From JASGDN01 sp049841275 (GTDB lineage: Bacteria; Chloroflexota; Chloroflexia; Thermomicrobiales; UBA6265): 64,000 nucleotides of DNA. Positions 17,812 through 26,225 of the stretch are shown here, one piece after another. The position numbers were made by a program, and so were the translations under genes. How positions within the stretch are numbered: position 1 is the first letter of the stretch; the number at the start of each line of letters is the position of its first letter. Below the pieces are notes generated by a model. That model was not told where the DNA came from. It was given only the letters and a program-made list of their open reading frames with translations, and did not search any database. The stretch covers positions 1-64,000 of the forward strand of contig JASGDN010000042.1 in assembly GCA_049841275.1 (NCBI GenBank). The letters are read 5' to 3'.

Positions 17812-17854
17812 AGAACGGGCGCACCCCAGCGAGATGCTGGGGTGCGCCCGTTCT
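17812..17854. terminator. Long perfect hairpin between VOC remnant and ThuA gene
   Basis: Arms 17812-17830 and 17836-17854 pair over 19 bp without mismatch around a five-base loop. It serves the convergent genes on both sides and ends 17 bases before the ThuA stop. Confidence 0.85.
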
Positions 17855-17871
17855 ATCCGAACCGGAACAGG

Positions 17872-18654
17872 CTATACCGAGGCGTCGCCGAACCCCTCGG
17901 TCACCGCGTGCTTGCGGTCGTACCAGGGCAGGTCCTCGATCGGATCGACATTGCCAAAGAAGTTCGCCTCAGTGCGCGACACCGGCGCCGCCCACTTCAC
18001 GGCATTCCCGATGACCTTCCGGATCTGCTCGTTGTAGTAGGTCGGGTAGGTCTCGTGACCGGGCCGGAAGTAGAAGACCTTGCCGGAGCCGCGATAATAC
18101 GCCGCACCCGAACGGAAGACCTCGCCACCCTGGAACCAGCTGACGAAGACCAGCTCGTCCGGCTGCGGGATGTCGAAGAACTCGCCGTACATCTCCTCCT
18201 GCTCGAGTTCGAGGTACTGGCCGATGCCCTCGACGATCGGATGTCCCGGTGACACGACCCAGAGCCGCTCCTTCTCGTCTGCCTCGCGCCACTTCAGGTT
18301 GCAACTCGTGCCCATGAGGCGCTTGAAGATCTTCGAGAAGTGGCCGGAATGGAGGACGATGATGCCGGCGCCATCCAGCACGCGCTGGTGGACCTTGGCG
18401 ACGATCGCGTCGTCGACCTCGTTGTGGGCCATGTGGCCCCACCAGACGAAGACATCGGTGTTGGCGATCACCTCGTCGGTGAGACCGTGCTCCGGCTCGT
18501 CCAGCGTCGCGGTGCGAGCGGTGATGCCATCGATCGCGTTCAGGCCCTCGGCGATGGCGCCGTGGATGCCGTCCGGATAGGTCTTCCCGATATGCTCGTC
18601 GTTCTTCTCGTGGCGGAACTCGTTCCAAACCGTCACGCGGATCTCGTTACCCAT
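17872..18654 (-). CDS. ThuA-like domain protein (class I glutamine amidotransferase-like fold)
   Basis: A 260-residue protein of the ThuA/trehalose-utilisation family: VTVWNEFRHEK at the start, VWWGHMAHNEV, IIVLHSGHFSK in the place of a nucleophile elbow, and YRGSGKVFYFRPGHETYPTYY near the C-terminus. ThuA proteins in Rhizobium take part in conversion of 3-keto-disaccharides with the ThuB oxidoreductase. A Gfo/Idh/MocA oxidoreductase gene lies 105 bp upstream on the same strand, matching that pairing. The ATG at 18654 follows GAGGAG by ten bases; in-frame codons upstream to 18735 are not conserved. The role in keto-sugar metabolism is inferred from family and context. Confidence 0.87.
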   Translation of the reverse strand: MGNEIRVTVWNEFRHEKNDEHIGKTYPDGIHGAIAEGLNAIDGITARTATLDEPEHGLTDEVIANTDVFVWWGHMAHNEVDDAIVAKVHQRVLDGAGIIVLHSGHFSKIFKRLMGTSCNLKWREADEKERLWVVSPGHPIVEGIGQYLELEQEEMYGEFFDIPQPDELVFVSWFQGGEVFRSGAAYYRGSGKVFYFRPGHETYPTYYNEQIRKVIGNAVKWAAPVSRTEANFFGNVDPIEDLPWYDRKHAVTEGFGDASV

Positions 18655-18759
18655 GCAGTGAATGCTCCTCTTGCCGAAGACCGGCAGCGTCGTTGACGTC
18701 GCGGTCATGCTATGCGCGGTTTCCCGCTCGCGCAACGCCCGAACGGAATGACGATGCGC

Positions 18760-19884
18760 CTATTCCGCTTCCGCGACCGCCGTATCCTCGCTCAACGAGA
18801 TCTCCCGACCGAGTTCGGCGGAACGGTAGATCGCATCGATCAGGCGCACGCGGTCGAGCCCCTCGATGCCGTCGGGAGAGACAGGCTTTCCGTCGAGAAT
18901 GCCATCGACGAAGCCGTGGATGATCTCGGTGTGCCCTTTCCGCGCGACAACGGTCGGGGCGCTTTCCTGCGTGGTGTCGCCGATGCTGCTCCACATGCGC
19001 AGCGTATCGGTGTCCGCATATTTGACGGAATGGATACGGGCGCCGCCGTTGCTCCCGTAGACCTGGATCCCGAAATCGTCCTCCATCTCACCGTAGGATG
19101 CCCAGGACGCCTCCAGCAGCAGCGTGCCACCGTCCTCGAAGCGGACGAAGGCACTGGCAAGATCCTCGACCTCGTACCCCTTGTGGCCTTCCGGGATGAA
19201 CTGCTGGTTGCGCCCGGCCCAGTTGCCCCGGCCCTGCGTGCCGATTTCGGCATAGGTCGTCGCAGAGACCGTGGCAACCTTCGGATTGCCCAGCACGTAA
19301 AGGATAAGGTCGAGGACGTGGACGCCGAGGTCGATCAGCGGTCCGCCGCCAGCAGCTTCCTTCGACGTGAACCAGCTGCCCCATCCTGGAATGCCGCTCC
19401 GGCGCATCCAGAAGGCCTTCGAGTAGTAGATGCGGCCGAGCGCGCCGCTCTGGACCTGCTCGCGCATGACCTGGACATCGTGACGGGAGCGCCGCTGGAA
19501 GGAGATGGCGAGGATCTTGCCCGCCTTCTCCGCCGCCTCGACCATCGCGCGGCCCTCGGCCTCGTTCCGCGCGAGCGGTTTCTCGATCAGGACGTGCTTC
19601 CCGGCCTCCAGCGCGGCGATCGCCACCGGCATGTGGAGGAAGTTCGGCACGGCGATGCTCACTGCATCGATGTCGTCCTGTGCGAGCAAGTCCTGATAGT
19701 CCCGATAGACGTTCGGGACGTTGAACCGCTCGGCGAGCGTCGCACACCGGTCGGTGTCGAGACCGGCAAGCGCCACGACCCTGACGCGCGGGTCTTCGCT
19801 GTATCCTTCGAGATGAAAGAGCCCCGCGCCACACCCGATCACTCCGACGCGCAATGGCTCGCGCGCCTCCCCCTTGTCCGCCAC
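18760..19884 (-). CDS. Gfo/Idh/MocA family NAD(P)-dependent oxidoreductase
   Basis: A 374-residue enzyme with a Rossmann motif GVIGCGAGLFHL at about residues 14-25, the EKPLARNEAEG catalytic lysine segment at about 100-110, and the GGGPLIDLGVHVLDL motif at about 175-190 that lies in the active site of the family. These enzymes oxidise or reduce sugars, inositols or their keto forms. The start is a GTG. It lies just upstream of the ThuA gene and resembles the ThuA-ThuB pair of Rhizobium disaccharide oxidation. Substrate unknown. A second, quite different family member lies at 37256. Confidence 0.9.
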   Translation of the reverse strand: MADKGEAREPLRVGVIGCGAGLFHLEGYSEDPRVRVVALAGLDTDRCATLAERFNVPNVYRDYQDLLAQDDIDAVSIAVPNFLHMPVAIAALEAGKHVLIEKPLARNEAEGRAMVEAAEKAGKILAISFQRRSRHDVQVMREQVQSGALGRIYYSKAFWMRRSGIPGWGSWFTSKEAAGGGPLIDLGVHVLDLILYVLGNPKVATVSATTYAEIGTQGRGNWAGRNQQFIPEGHKGYEVEDLASAFVRFEDGGTLLLEASWASYGEMEDDFGIQVYGSNGGARIHSVKYADTDTLRMWSSIGDTTQESAPTVVARKGHTEIIHGFVDGILDGKPVSPDGIEGLDRVRLIDAIYRSAELGREISLSEDTAVAEAE

Positions 19885-20007
19885 GACTGTGCTCCCCGGC
19901 CTCTACTGGCCACGCTGGATGAACATCACGAAGGCGCGCCATCCGACGCGCCGACCTTGCGCCAGAATGGCATTCCCCGAAGTGGTACGCAAGGGGATCG
20001 GCGCTTC

Positions 20008-20832
20008 TCAGGCCACGAGATGGATCATGACGAGTTCCGGCGGGCAACCCAGCCGCACGGGAGGGCGATAGAGGCCAACGCCGTTCGAGACGAAAAGGGT
20101 CATGTCTCCGATCGTGAAGCGGCCCGACGCGAAGCGCTTGCCGGCCTTGGGCAACGCCAGCGGCCCGATTCCCGGCAGACGCACCTGCCCGCCATGCGTG
20201 TGCCCGGACAACATCAGGAACGGCGCGTACGCGGCAGCCTCCTCGGCAGCATCGGGTTCGTGCCAGAGGCAGATGCAGGCGGCGTCGGCTGGCACTTCCG
20301 CGAAGGCAGCAGCCGGATCGGGTCTCCCAAGGAGAAGGTCGTCGATGCCAGCAAGCCAGAGCGGCCCGCGATCCGTCTCGACCTCCACCGCGCGGTTGAC
20401 CAGCACCTCGGCCCCGGCCTCATGCAGCATCCGCTCGACACGCGAGCGGACGTTCGAGACATCGTGATTGCCGATCACCGCCCACGAACCGAACCTGGCC
20501 GTCGCCGTCATCTCGGCGATCGACGGTGCGATCTCGTCGATAAAGTAGGGCGACTGCGAGACATAATCACCTCCGAGAAGCAGGATGTCCGGCTTTTCAC
20601 GACGGAGGGCACGGACGATAGTCTGGAGGTTCCTGACGGTGAAGGTCGGGCCGACGTGCGTGTCGGAGACATAGGCGAGGCGAAGACCGCTGAGGTCCGC
20701 GTGATTTCGCGGCAGCATGAAGACCTGGTGGTTCACCCGAGGGCGAAACGGGATCACGAAACGGGCGATCAGGGCCGTGACCGCTCCCGCAACCATCCCA
20801 AGCACCACCGTCGGGGCGAGAACCTTCTTCAT
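20008..20832 (-). CDS. Metallophosphoesterase, membrane-anchored, YaeI/YkuE-like
   Basis: A 274-residue protein with one N-terminal membrane helix (about residues 5-24) and a calcineurin-like domain with all its metal motifs: YVSDTHVG, LGGDYV, GNHD, and SGHTHGGQVRLPG near the end. The GHTHGGQ ending is typical of YaeI/YkuE-type phosphodiesterases, some of which act on lipid or UDP-sugar substrates at the membrane. The ATG at 20832 starts directly before the helix; upstream codons to 20901 are Arg/Cys-rich and unlikely. A family-1 repeat separates it from menA, so it may not belong to that operon. Confidence 0.88.
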   Translation of the reverse strand: MKKVLAPTVVLGMVAGAVTALIARFVIPFRPRVNHQVFMLPRNHADLSGLRLAYVSDTHVGPTFTVRNLQTIVRALRREKPDILLLGGDYVSQSPYFIDEIAPSIAEMTATARFGSWAVIGNHDVSNVRSRVERMLHEAGAEVLVNRAVEVETDRGPLWLAGIDDLLLGRPDPAAAFAEVPADAACICLWHEPDAAEEAAAYAPFLMLSGHTHGGQVRLPGIGPLALPKAGKRFASGRFTIGDMTLFVSNGVGLYRPPVRLGCPPELVMIHLVA

Positions 20833-20927
20833 GCAAACAAGACCCTTTCGAAAACCGGGGCCGACAGGGAGTCGGCGTCTACAGACGCAACGGTCTTCCA
20901 ATCCATTCCCAGGAACAGCGCCATCTC

Positions 20928-21010
20928 ATATAGGGGCGATCGCCCGAGGCGACCTCGGCAGTTCCCGACGATCGCCAACCGCAACACCCGCTGCGAAGAT
21001 CGCCCCTGCA
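20928..21010. repeat. Family-1 palindromic repeat, copy 1
   Basis: About 83 bp bounded by TAGGGGCGAT (20931-20940) and its complement ATCGCCCCT (20999-21007), with GATCGCCCGAGG beginning the interior. The ends match the elements at 52781 and 61414. Located between the menA end and the phosphoesterase start. This is the most diverged of the three copies. Confidence 0.75.
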
Positions 21011-21032
21011 TGCAACATCGTCTTCGAGCGTC

Positions 21033-21995
21033 CTACGCGGAGTGGTAGCGGACCATCAGCACGGCCAGCATCAGGCCCAGGCTGATGAGCGTGCAGAACC
21101 GGAGATGCAGCCCGGCCGATTTCCGGGTGATCACGTTCAACTGCGCCGGCGTCGTGGCCAGACCGCCGCGCTCAACCAGCTTGTAGGCCGTCGGGAAGGA
21201 GAGCCAGACGATCAGCACCGGATAGAGCTCCGGCTCGTTGACGAACATGGCGATTGCCAGCGCGTACGGCACGAACAGCAGAAACGCGAACCAGGCGATC
21301 GAAAGGCCGCGCGGCAGCAGGTTGGCCAGCGTCCGTTTGCCCATCGCCCGGTCGGTCTCCACATCGCGCATGTTGTTCGCGTGAAGGAACGCCGCCGCCA
21401 GCATGCCGATGGCCGTGCCGAGCAGGATCGCCGGGGTCGAGATATTCCCGCGCAGCACATAGTACGCGCCACACACCATGCCGATACCCATCGTCAGGAA
21501 GACCGTCACCTCGCCCAGCGCCCAGTAGGCGAGGGGGAACGGCCCGGCGGTATAGAGATACGCAGCGGCGGCGCTGACGATGCCGATCCAGAGCACGATC
21601 GGTCCGACCGCCGCGATCACCGGCACCGCGCACAGGATCGCGATACCGAAGCTGACCATGATCCCGTTGCGCAGGTCGTCGTGCGTGAGGTCCCCGCGCT
21701 GGAGAGCGCCACCCTGGCCGAGTGTGACGGCAGAGTCGACACCACGGCGATCGTCGAAGTAGTCGTTCGTCAGGTTACAGGCTGCATGGGTGCAGATCGA
21801 GGCCAGCAGCATGAGGACGAAGAGACCGGGATCGATCCAGCCGTCGACCATCGCCAGCGCCGCCGCAGCCACGATCGGCACCGTAGACGTGGTGAACGAG
21901 CGGGGACGGACGGCATTGAACCAGACACGCCAGCGAGGCGTGCCGGACCCGGCACGAGGTCGGGTGGAATCGGTGGAGGGCATTGCAGCGGGCAT
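21033..21995 (-). CDS. menA: 1,4-dihydroxy-2-naphthoate polyprenyltransferase
   Basis: A 320-residue integral membrane prenyltransferase of the UbiA family. It carries the two Asp-rich motifs NDYFDDRRGVDS (about residues 75-87) and ANNMRDVETDRAMGKRTL (about 205-222), with some eight or nine helices. MenA joins a polyprenyl chain to 1,4-dihydroxy-2-naphthoate in menaquinone synthesis. The early WFNAVRPRSFTTSTVPI start is typical. It begins only six bases after the stop of an ABC permease gene and reads as the last gene of that importer operon, an unusual context. No other men gene is in the window. Confidence 0.9.
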   Translation of the reverse strand: MPAAMPSTDSTRPRAGSGTPRWRVWFNAVRPRSFTTSTVPIVAAAALAMVDGWIDPGLFVLMLLASICTHAACNLTNDYFDDRRGVDSAVTLGQGGALQRGDLTHDDLRNGIMVSFGIAILCAVPVIAAVGPIVLWIGIVSAAAAYLYTAGPFPLAYWALGEVTVFLTMGIGMVCGAYYVLRGNISTPAILLGTAIGMLAAAFLHANNMRDVETDRAMGKRTLANLLPRGLSIAWFAFLLFVPYALAIAMFVNEPELYPVLIVWLSFPTAYKLVERGGLATTPAQLNVITRKSAGLHLRFCTLISLGLMLAVLMVRYHSA

Positions 21996-22001
21996 GACAG
22001 C

Positions 22002-22781
22002 CTATCGGTGGTTGGCGCGCCAGGGCATGACGAGACGGGCGATGCCATCGAGACAGAGCGTGAGCGCCCACCCCATGACGCCGGTGATGATGAGGCCAAC
22101 GAACATCTGGCGGATGCGCAGCGTCTGGTAATTCTGCCAGATCATGTGGCCGATGCCCTGATCCGCCGCCAGGAATTCGGTGCCGACGATCACGATCAGC
22201 GCGAAGCCAAGCGCGAGCCGCAGGCCCGTGAAGATGGCCGGCAATGCGCCGGGCAGCGCAACGGTCCAGAAGAGTTCCCAGCGGTTCGCCCCGAGGTTCG
22301 ACGCCACGTCGCGATATGTGTCATCCAGTTCGAGGACGCCGCTCATGGTGCTGAGCGCGACGAGGAAGAAGATGGAGAGCGCGACGATGGCGATCTTCGA
22401 TGCCTCGCCGATGCCGAGCGCGATGATGACGAGCGGCAGGATAGCGATCTTCGGCACGGCATAGATCGCGGCGGCGAGCGGCATGAAGAAGACCCGCACC
22501 GGCCAGAAGAGGCCCATCAGCAACCCGAGCACGATTCCGGGCACCGCGCCAACCACGAACCCTGCGAGGATGCGTCCGAGGGAGACGCGGATGTCCCCCC
22601 AAAGGTCATTCTTGACCCAGAGCGTCCGCGCGGTATCCCAGAGCGAGCTGGGCGGCGGCCAGAACAATGGATCTATCGTCCGCGTGCGGGAGAGGATCTC
22701 CCAGATCAGCAGCAGGAGCACGGGCGCCGCAATGGTGAGCGCCGCCTCCGCAATCCGGCGCTGGCGGATGGTGATCATCAT
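22002..22781 (-). CDS. ABC transporter permease, nitrate/sulfonate/taurine type
   Basis: A 259-residue permease with about six helices and the family loop (LELDDTYRDVASNLGANRWELFWTVALP region) near residues 150-180. The LFWPPPSSLWDTA segment after the first helix is characteristic of SsuC/TauC/ThiX-type permeases. Its ATG overlaps the TGA of the ATPase gene by four bases (ATGA). With the ATPase and the NMT1/THI5-like binding protein it makes a complete importer. menA follows six bases downstream. Confidence 0.9.
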   Translation of the reverse strand: MMITIRQRRIAEAALTIAAPVLLLLIWEILSRTRTIDPLFWPPPSSLWDTARTLWVKNDLWGDIRVSLGRILAGFVVGAVPGIVLGLLMGLFWPVRVFFMPLAAAIYAVPKIAILPLVIIALGIGEASKIAIVALSIFFLVALSTMSGVLELDDTYRDVASNLGANRWELFWTVALPGALPAIFTGLRLALGFALIVIVGTEFLAADQGIGHMIWQNYQTLRIRQMFVGLIITGVMGWALTLCLDGIARLVMPWRANHR

Positions 22782-23674
22782 CGCGCCATGCTCGCTTCCT
22801 GGGCCACGCGCGCGGCGGTCACTTCTTCCCGCACGGTCGTCCAGATCTCGGTGAAGAGCGAGGTGAACGCGGGATCGGAGCGGACATCCATCAGGGCGCG
22901 CGGGCGGGCGAACGGGACATCGATCGTGGAGCGGATCGTGCCGGGTTGGGCACTCATGATGACGATGCGATCGGCAAGGACGATGGCCTCGTCGATGGAG
23001 TGCGTGACGAAGACGACCGTCTTGCGGCGCTCATCCCAGATCCGCAGCAGCTCTTCCTGCAGGAGGAAGCGGGTCTGCTCGTCCAGCGCCCCGAACGGCT
23101 CGTCCATGAGCAGGAGGTCGGGATCGACAGCCAGCGCCCGCGCGATGGCGACGCGCTGCCGCATACCTTCGGAAACCTGATGGGGATAGGACCGACGGAA
23201 GGCGTGCAAGCCGACCGTCGCGAGAAGGGCATCGGCCCGGTCGCCACGCTCCTTGCGGGGCAGGCCGCGCAGCTTGAGGCCGTACGCGACGTTCTGGCGG
23301 AGGGTCAACCACGGAAAGAGACTGCGTCCCTGGAAGACCATCGCGTTCGATGGCGTATCGCCGCGTTCGTTAGCCAGGGCGAGGACACCGCTCGTCGGAT
23401 GATCGAGGCCGGCAAGCATGCGCAGGAACGTCGATTTTCCGCAGCCGGACGGTCCGACGATGACCGTGAAGCTACCTGCCGGGATATCAAGGTCGATATC
23501 CCGGCAGGCGTCGACAGGCCCGCGTGCCGTTTCGAACCGGCGCCCGACACCCCGCGCCTCGACACGCGCACCGGGACGGACGGTGCGAGATGCACCGCCC
23601 GTCGTCACGGTACCCACGGGCGTAGCGAGCGGGTGTGTCGAGGCGGATGCGATGGGAAGATCCCGGGAGGTCAT
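22778..23674 (-). CDS. ABC transporter ATP-binding protein, SsuB/TauB type
   Basis: A 298-residue ATPase. Walker A GPSGCGKST sits at about residues 76-84, LPRKER follows, the signature region reads VSEGMRQRVAIARAL (Gly-to-Glu variant of LSGG, common in this subfamily), then LLMDEPFGALD and VTHSIDEA. The first 40 residues are an extension not seen in most homologues. The ATG shares its A with the stop of the binding-protein gene (TGATG), so translation is coupled. It energises the importer for an aromatic, sulfonate, nitrate or pyrimidine-like solute; which one is not readable. Confidence 0.9.
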   Translation of the reverse strand: MTSRDLPIASASTHPLATPVGTVTTGGASRTVRPGARVEARGVGRRFETARGPVDACRDIDLDIPAGSFTVIVGPSGCGKSTFLRMLAGLDHPTSGVLALANERGDTPSNAMVFQGRSLFPWLTLRQNVAYGLKLRGLPRKERGDRADALLATVGLHAFRRSYPHQVSEGMRQRVAIARALAVDPDLLLMDEPFGALDEQTRFLLQEELLRIWDERRKTVVFVTHSIDEAIVLADRIVIMSAQPGTIRSTIDVPFARPRALMDVRSDPAFTSLFTEIWTTVREEVTAARVAQEASMAR

Positions 23675-24810
23675 CAGGAACCCGACTTCGCCTTGTCAAC
23701 GTATTGGGTGTCGATCATCGTGGAGGGGTCGATCGGGGTGTCATAGTCGAGCAGGCCGCGATCGCCGAAGAAGGTCTGGAGCTGGTTCAGGCTGTCGATC
23801 TCGATCGTGCCATCTTCGGAGTAGATCGGCTTGACCGATGCGGCAATGAGGTCGGCAGGAACGTTGGTGTACTTGTTGATGATGGCGAGATTCAGCGGAT
23901 CGTTGAAGTTCGCGTTCAGGTCGGCGGACGCGCGGAGATAGGCCTTCACGAAGCCAGTGGCGGCCTCCGGATTTGCCTTCAGCCAGTCGGAGTTGCCGAA
24001 GACCATCGTCGGCCAGATACCCTGCACCGGGAAGTCGGAGAGCAGGCGCACGGCCAGGCCGGTCTGCTCCGCCTGCGTCGCGACCGGCTCGCCGACAATG
24101 GCAGCATCGAGCGCACCGGAATCGAGCGCTGTGACGGCATCCGGGAAGGTGAGGTACTGAAGATCGACATCGGCAATGGTAAGTCCGCCCGTTTCGAGCG
24201 CTTTCTCCAGCCAGAGTTCGGTCGCACCCGGCGCGTTGACGGAGACCTTCTTGCCCTTGAGGTCGGCCACACGCTTGATGCTGCCGTCCTCGCAAGCCTT
24301 CTTCGAGATCATGAGCGGACTGGCAACGGGGCTGCCCTCGGAATGACCGGGGGCTATGATCGTGAGCGGCAGCCCCTGGGAGACGCCGTTCCAGTAGGCC
24401 GGCCCAACCCCGGTGAGCCCCACGTTCAGCTTGTTCGTGGCCGTAAGCGTGGTGATGTCCGTGCCATTGGTGAAGGACTGAAGCTCGACATCGAGCCCCT
24501 CGTCGGCGTAATAGCCCTTCTCCAACGCGACGTAGATCGGCGCATAGATGGAGAGCGGCATGTAGCCGACGACCATCTTCGTCGCGCCATCCGGAACGGA
24601 GACCGCCGGAATCTCGGGCAGCGAGACTGGCGTGGCATCCGCCGCGACAGGCGTGGAAGCCGGTGCGATGGAACAGGCGCCCTGGGCGGCAACGGATGCG
24701 GCCGCGGGCGCAAGCAGGATCGACAGCAACGACACGATTCCCGAGAGCAGCACCGCAAGGATCGGCGACGTCTTCGGCAGCGCTCGATCGGAACCGGAAG
24801 CCGGGTGCAT
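23674..24810 (-). CDS. NMT1/THI5-like substrate-binding protein of the ABC importer
   Basis: A 378-residue exported protein with a signal segment at about residues 14-40 and no lipobox. A Pro/Ala/Thr linker (ASTPVAADATPVSLP) precedes the domain. The binding domain starts MVVGYMPLSIYAPIYVALEKGYY, then shows ADLKGKKVSVNAPGA and LDAAIVGEPVATQ, as in SsuA/THI5-type solute-binding proteins. I chose the ATG at 24810 because GGAGG lies about six bases upstream and the signal begins directly after it. In-frame codons upstream to 25086 are Arg-rich and lack such a signal. First gene of a coupled operon that ends with menA. I looked for a TPP riboswitch upstream and found none. Confidence 0.9.
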   Translation of the reverse strand: MHPASGSDRALPKTSPILAVLLSGIVSLLSILLAPAAASVAAQGACSIAPASTPVAADATPVSLPEIPAVSVPDGATKMVVGYMPLSIYAPIYVALEKGYYADEGLDVELQSFTNGTDITTLTATNKLNVGLTGVGPAYWNGVSQGLPLTIIAPGHSEGSPVASPLMISKKACEDGSIKRVADLKGKKVSVNAPGATELWLEKALETGGLTIADVDLQYLTFPDAVTALDSGALDAAIVGEPVATQAEQTGLAVRLLSDFPVQGIWPTMVFGNSDWLKANPEAATGFVKAYLRASADLNANFNDPLNLAIINKYTNVPADLIAASVKPIYSEDGTIEIDSLNQLQTFFGDRGLLDYDTPIDPSTMIDTQYVDKAKSGS

Positions 24811-25142
24811 GATGTCCTCCACTGGTGAACGACGGATGTGCGTGGGCCCGGCAACGGAATGCGGTCGCGGCTTGAACAGCGTATCCGTTCCGCATCGTCG
24901 CCGGAGCAAAGCCCCAACGAATGACACGGCCAGTATACGATGTTCGCGCGCCACTTCGTGAACTTTCTCACGAGACAACCGGATAGGTAGCCGGTCATTG
25001 CGCCCCTGTCTCCACCCGCCGCGAGGGCGCGGGTCGACGCCAGCCTCAGAGATCCCCTGCAGCAGAATCCGAAAGGGTTGCCCCAACGGAGTGCGGATCT
25101 ATTTGGACGATCCTTTCAGACGCAGATGATGGTCGGCGGCGA
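24811..25142. other. Intergenic region upstream of the importer-menA operon
   Basis: About 330 bp without a gene. On the minus strand a TATACT hexamer (24932-24937) could be the -10 of the importer operon; no good -35 is visible 16-18 bases away. Bases near 25052-25080 (CCCCTGCAGCAG, AATCCGAAAGGG) resemble 61353-61391, a possible short dispersed repeat. Confidence 0.4.
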
Positions 25143-26225
25143 TCAATCGGCGGCGGCCATGCCCTCGCTGGTGACGCCTTGCAGCGTGAGCGTCTCGGCA
25201 TGGTGGCAGGCGACGCCCTGGTGCGAATCGTGATCGGGAAGCGTACGCAGGGCCGGGCGTTCCCGCGAGCAGATCTCGGTCGCGAACCGGCAACGCGGGT
25301 GGAATGCGCATCCGCTCGGCGGATTGGAAGGATCGGCGATCTCGCCGGCCAACCGGAGCCGGTTTCGCGTGTTGCGCAGACGTGGATCGGAGATCGGCAC
25401 CGATGAGATTAGGGCTTCCGTATAGGGGTGCTCCGGAGTTCGGAAAAGCGTGTCCGTCGGCGCCGTCTCGACCAGTTTCCCGACGTACATGACGGCCACC
25501 CGGTCGCAGATGTGCTCGATCACGCTGAGATCGTGTGAGATGAAGAGGTAGGTGAGATTCAATTCCTCCTGCAAGTCCTCGAGCAGGTTGAGGATCTGCG
25601 CCCGCACCGAGACGTCCAGCGCCGACACGGCTTCGTCCAGCACCACGATCCGGGGATCGAGGGCGAGGGCACGAGCGATGGATATGCGCTGCCGCTCCCC
25701 GCCGCTGAACGCATGGGGGTATCGGCGCATATAGTCTGGCCGCAATCCAGCCTTCCGCAGCAACTCCGCTACCCGCTCTTCGAGGTCGCGCCCCTTCGCC
25801 ACCTTGTTGACCCGCAAGGGTTCCCCGACAATGTCAAGGACGGTCATGCGCGGATTCAGCGAGGAGTACGGGTCCTGGAAAACCATCCGTATCTCGCGAC
25901 GATACGGTTTCAGAGCCTTCTCGGAGAGCGCCGCAAGATCGACCACCTGGCCGTCCGTCCGCCGGTAGTTGATCTCGCCGCCGGTTGGCTTGAGCGCGCG
26001 AAGAATGGCCCGGCCCGTGGTCGATTTTCCGCAGCCGGACTCTCCGACGAGACCGAGTGTCTCACCGGCGGCGATCGAGAAGCTGACATCGTCAACCGCC
26101 TTCACCTCCCCGGCCCGGCCCCGCATGAAGCCAGACGAAAGCGGGTAGTACATCTTGAGGTTCTTCACCTCGAGCAACGGGCCACCTGCCGGTAGCGGAA
26201 TCGATCCATGACGCGTCTCGCTCAC
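25143..26225 (-). CDS. Oligopeptide-type ABC transporter ATP-binding protein (OppF/DppF-like)
   Basis: A 360-residue ATPase with LLEVKNLKMYYPL near the start, Walker A GESGCGKST, FQDPYSSLNPRMTV, signature FSGGERQRISIARAL, VLDEAVSALDVSV, and the HPRC-containing C-terminal extension of the Opp/Dpp family (SGCAFHPRCRFA) that usually carries an iron-sulfur-like cysteine cluster. The GTG start at 26225 overlaps the stop of the upstream gene (GTGA); in-frame codons further up lie inside the neighbour and are excluded. Last gene of the importer operon. Context with a polysaccharide lyase suggests oligosaccharides rather than peptides as cargo. Confidence 0.92.
   Translation of the reverse strand: MSETRHGSIPLPAGGPLLEVKNLKMYYPLSSGFMRGRAGEVKAVDDVSFSIAAGETLGLVGESGCGKSTTGRAILRALKPTGGEINYRRTDGQVVDLAALSEKALKPYRREIRMVFQDPYSSLNPRMTVLDIVGEPLRVNKVAKGRDLEERVAELLRKAGLRPDYMRRYPHAFSGGERQRISIARALALDPRIVVLDEAVSALDVSVRAQILNLLEDLQEELNLTYLFISHDLSVIEHICDRVAVMYVGKLVETAPTDTLFRTPEHPYTEALISSVPISDPRLRNTRNRLRLAGEIADPSNPPSGCAFHPRCRFATEICSRERPALRTLPDHDSHQGVACHHAETLTLQGVTSEGMAAAD

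Noticed and set aside
17695..18252. Continuation of the VOC frame to a stop at 18252
   Set aside because: It crosses a 19-bp terminator stem and the antisense strand of ThuA, without any VOC-like residues.
18712..23180. Two very long plus-strand frames opposite ThuA/Gfo/phosphoesterase and menA/permease genes
   Set aside because: They mirror minus-strand genes with intact motifs and lack ribosome sites and domain patterns.
24811..25142. A TPP riboswitch upstream of the THI5-like binding protein
   Set aside because: Neither the CTGAGA core nor the CCTGATCTGG-like half was found on the minus strand.
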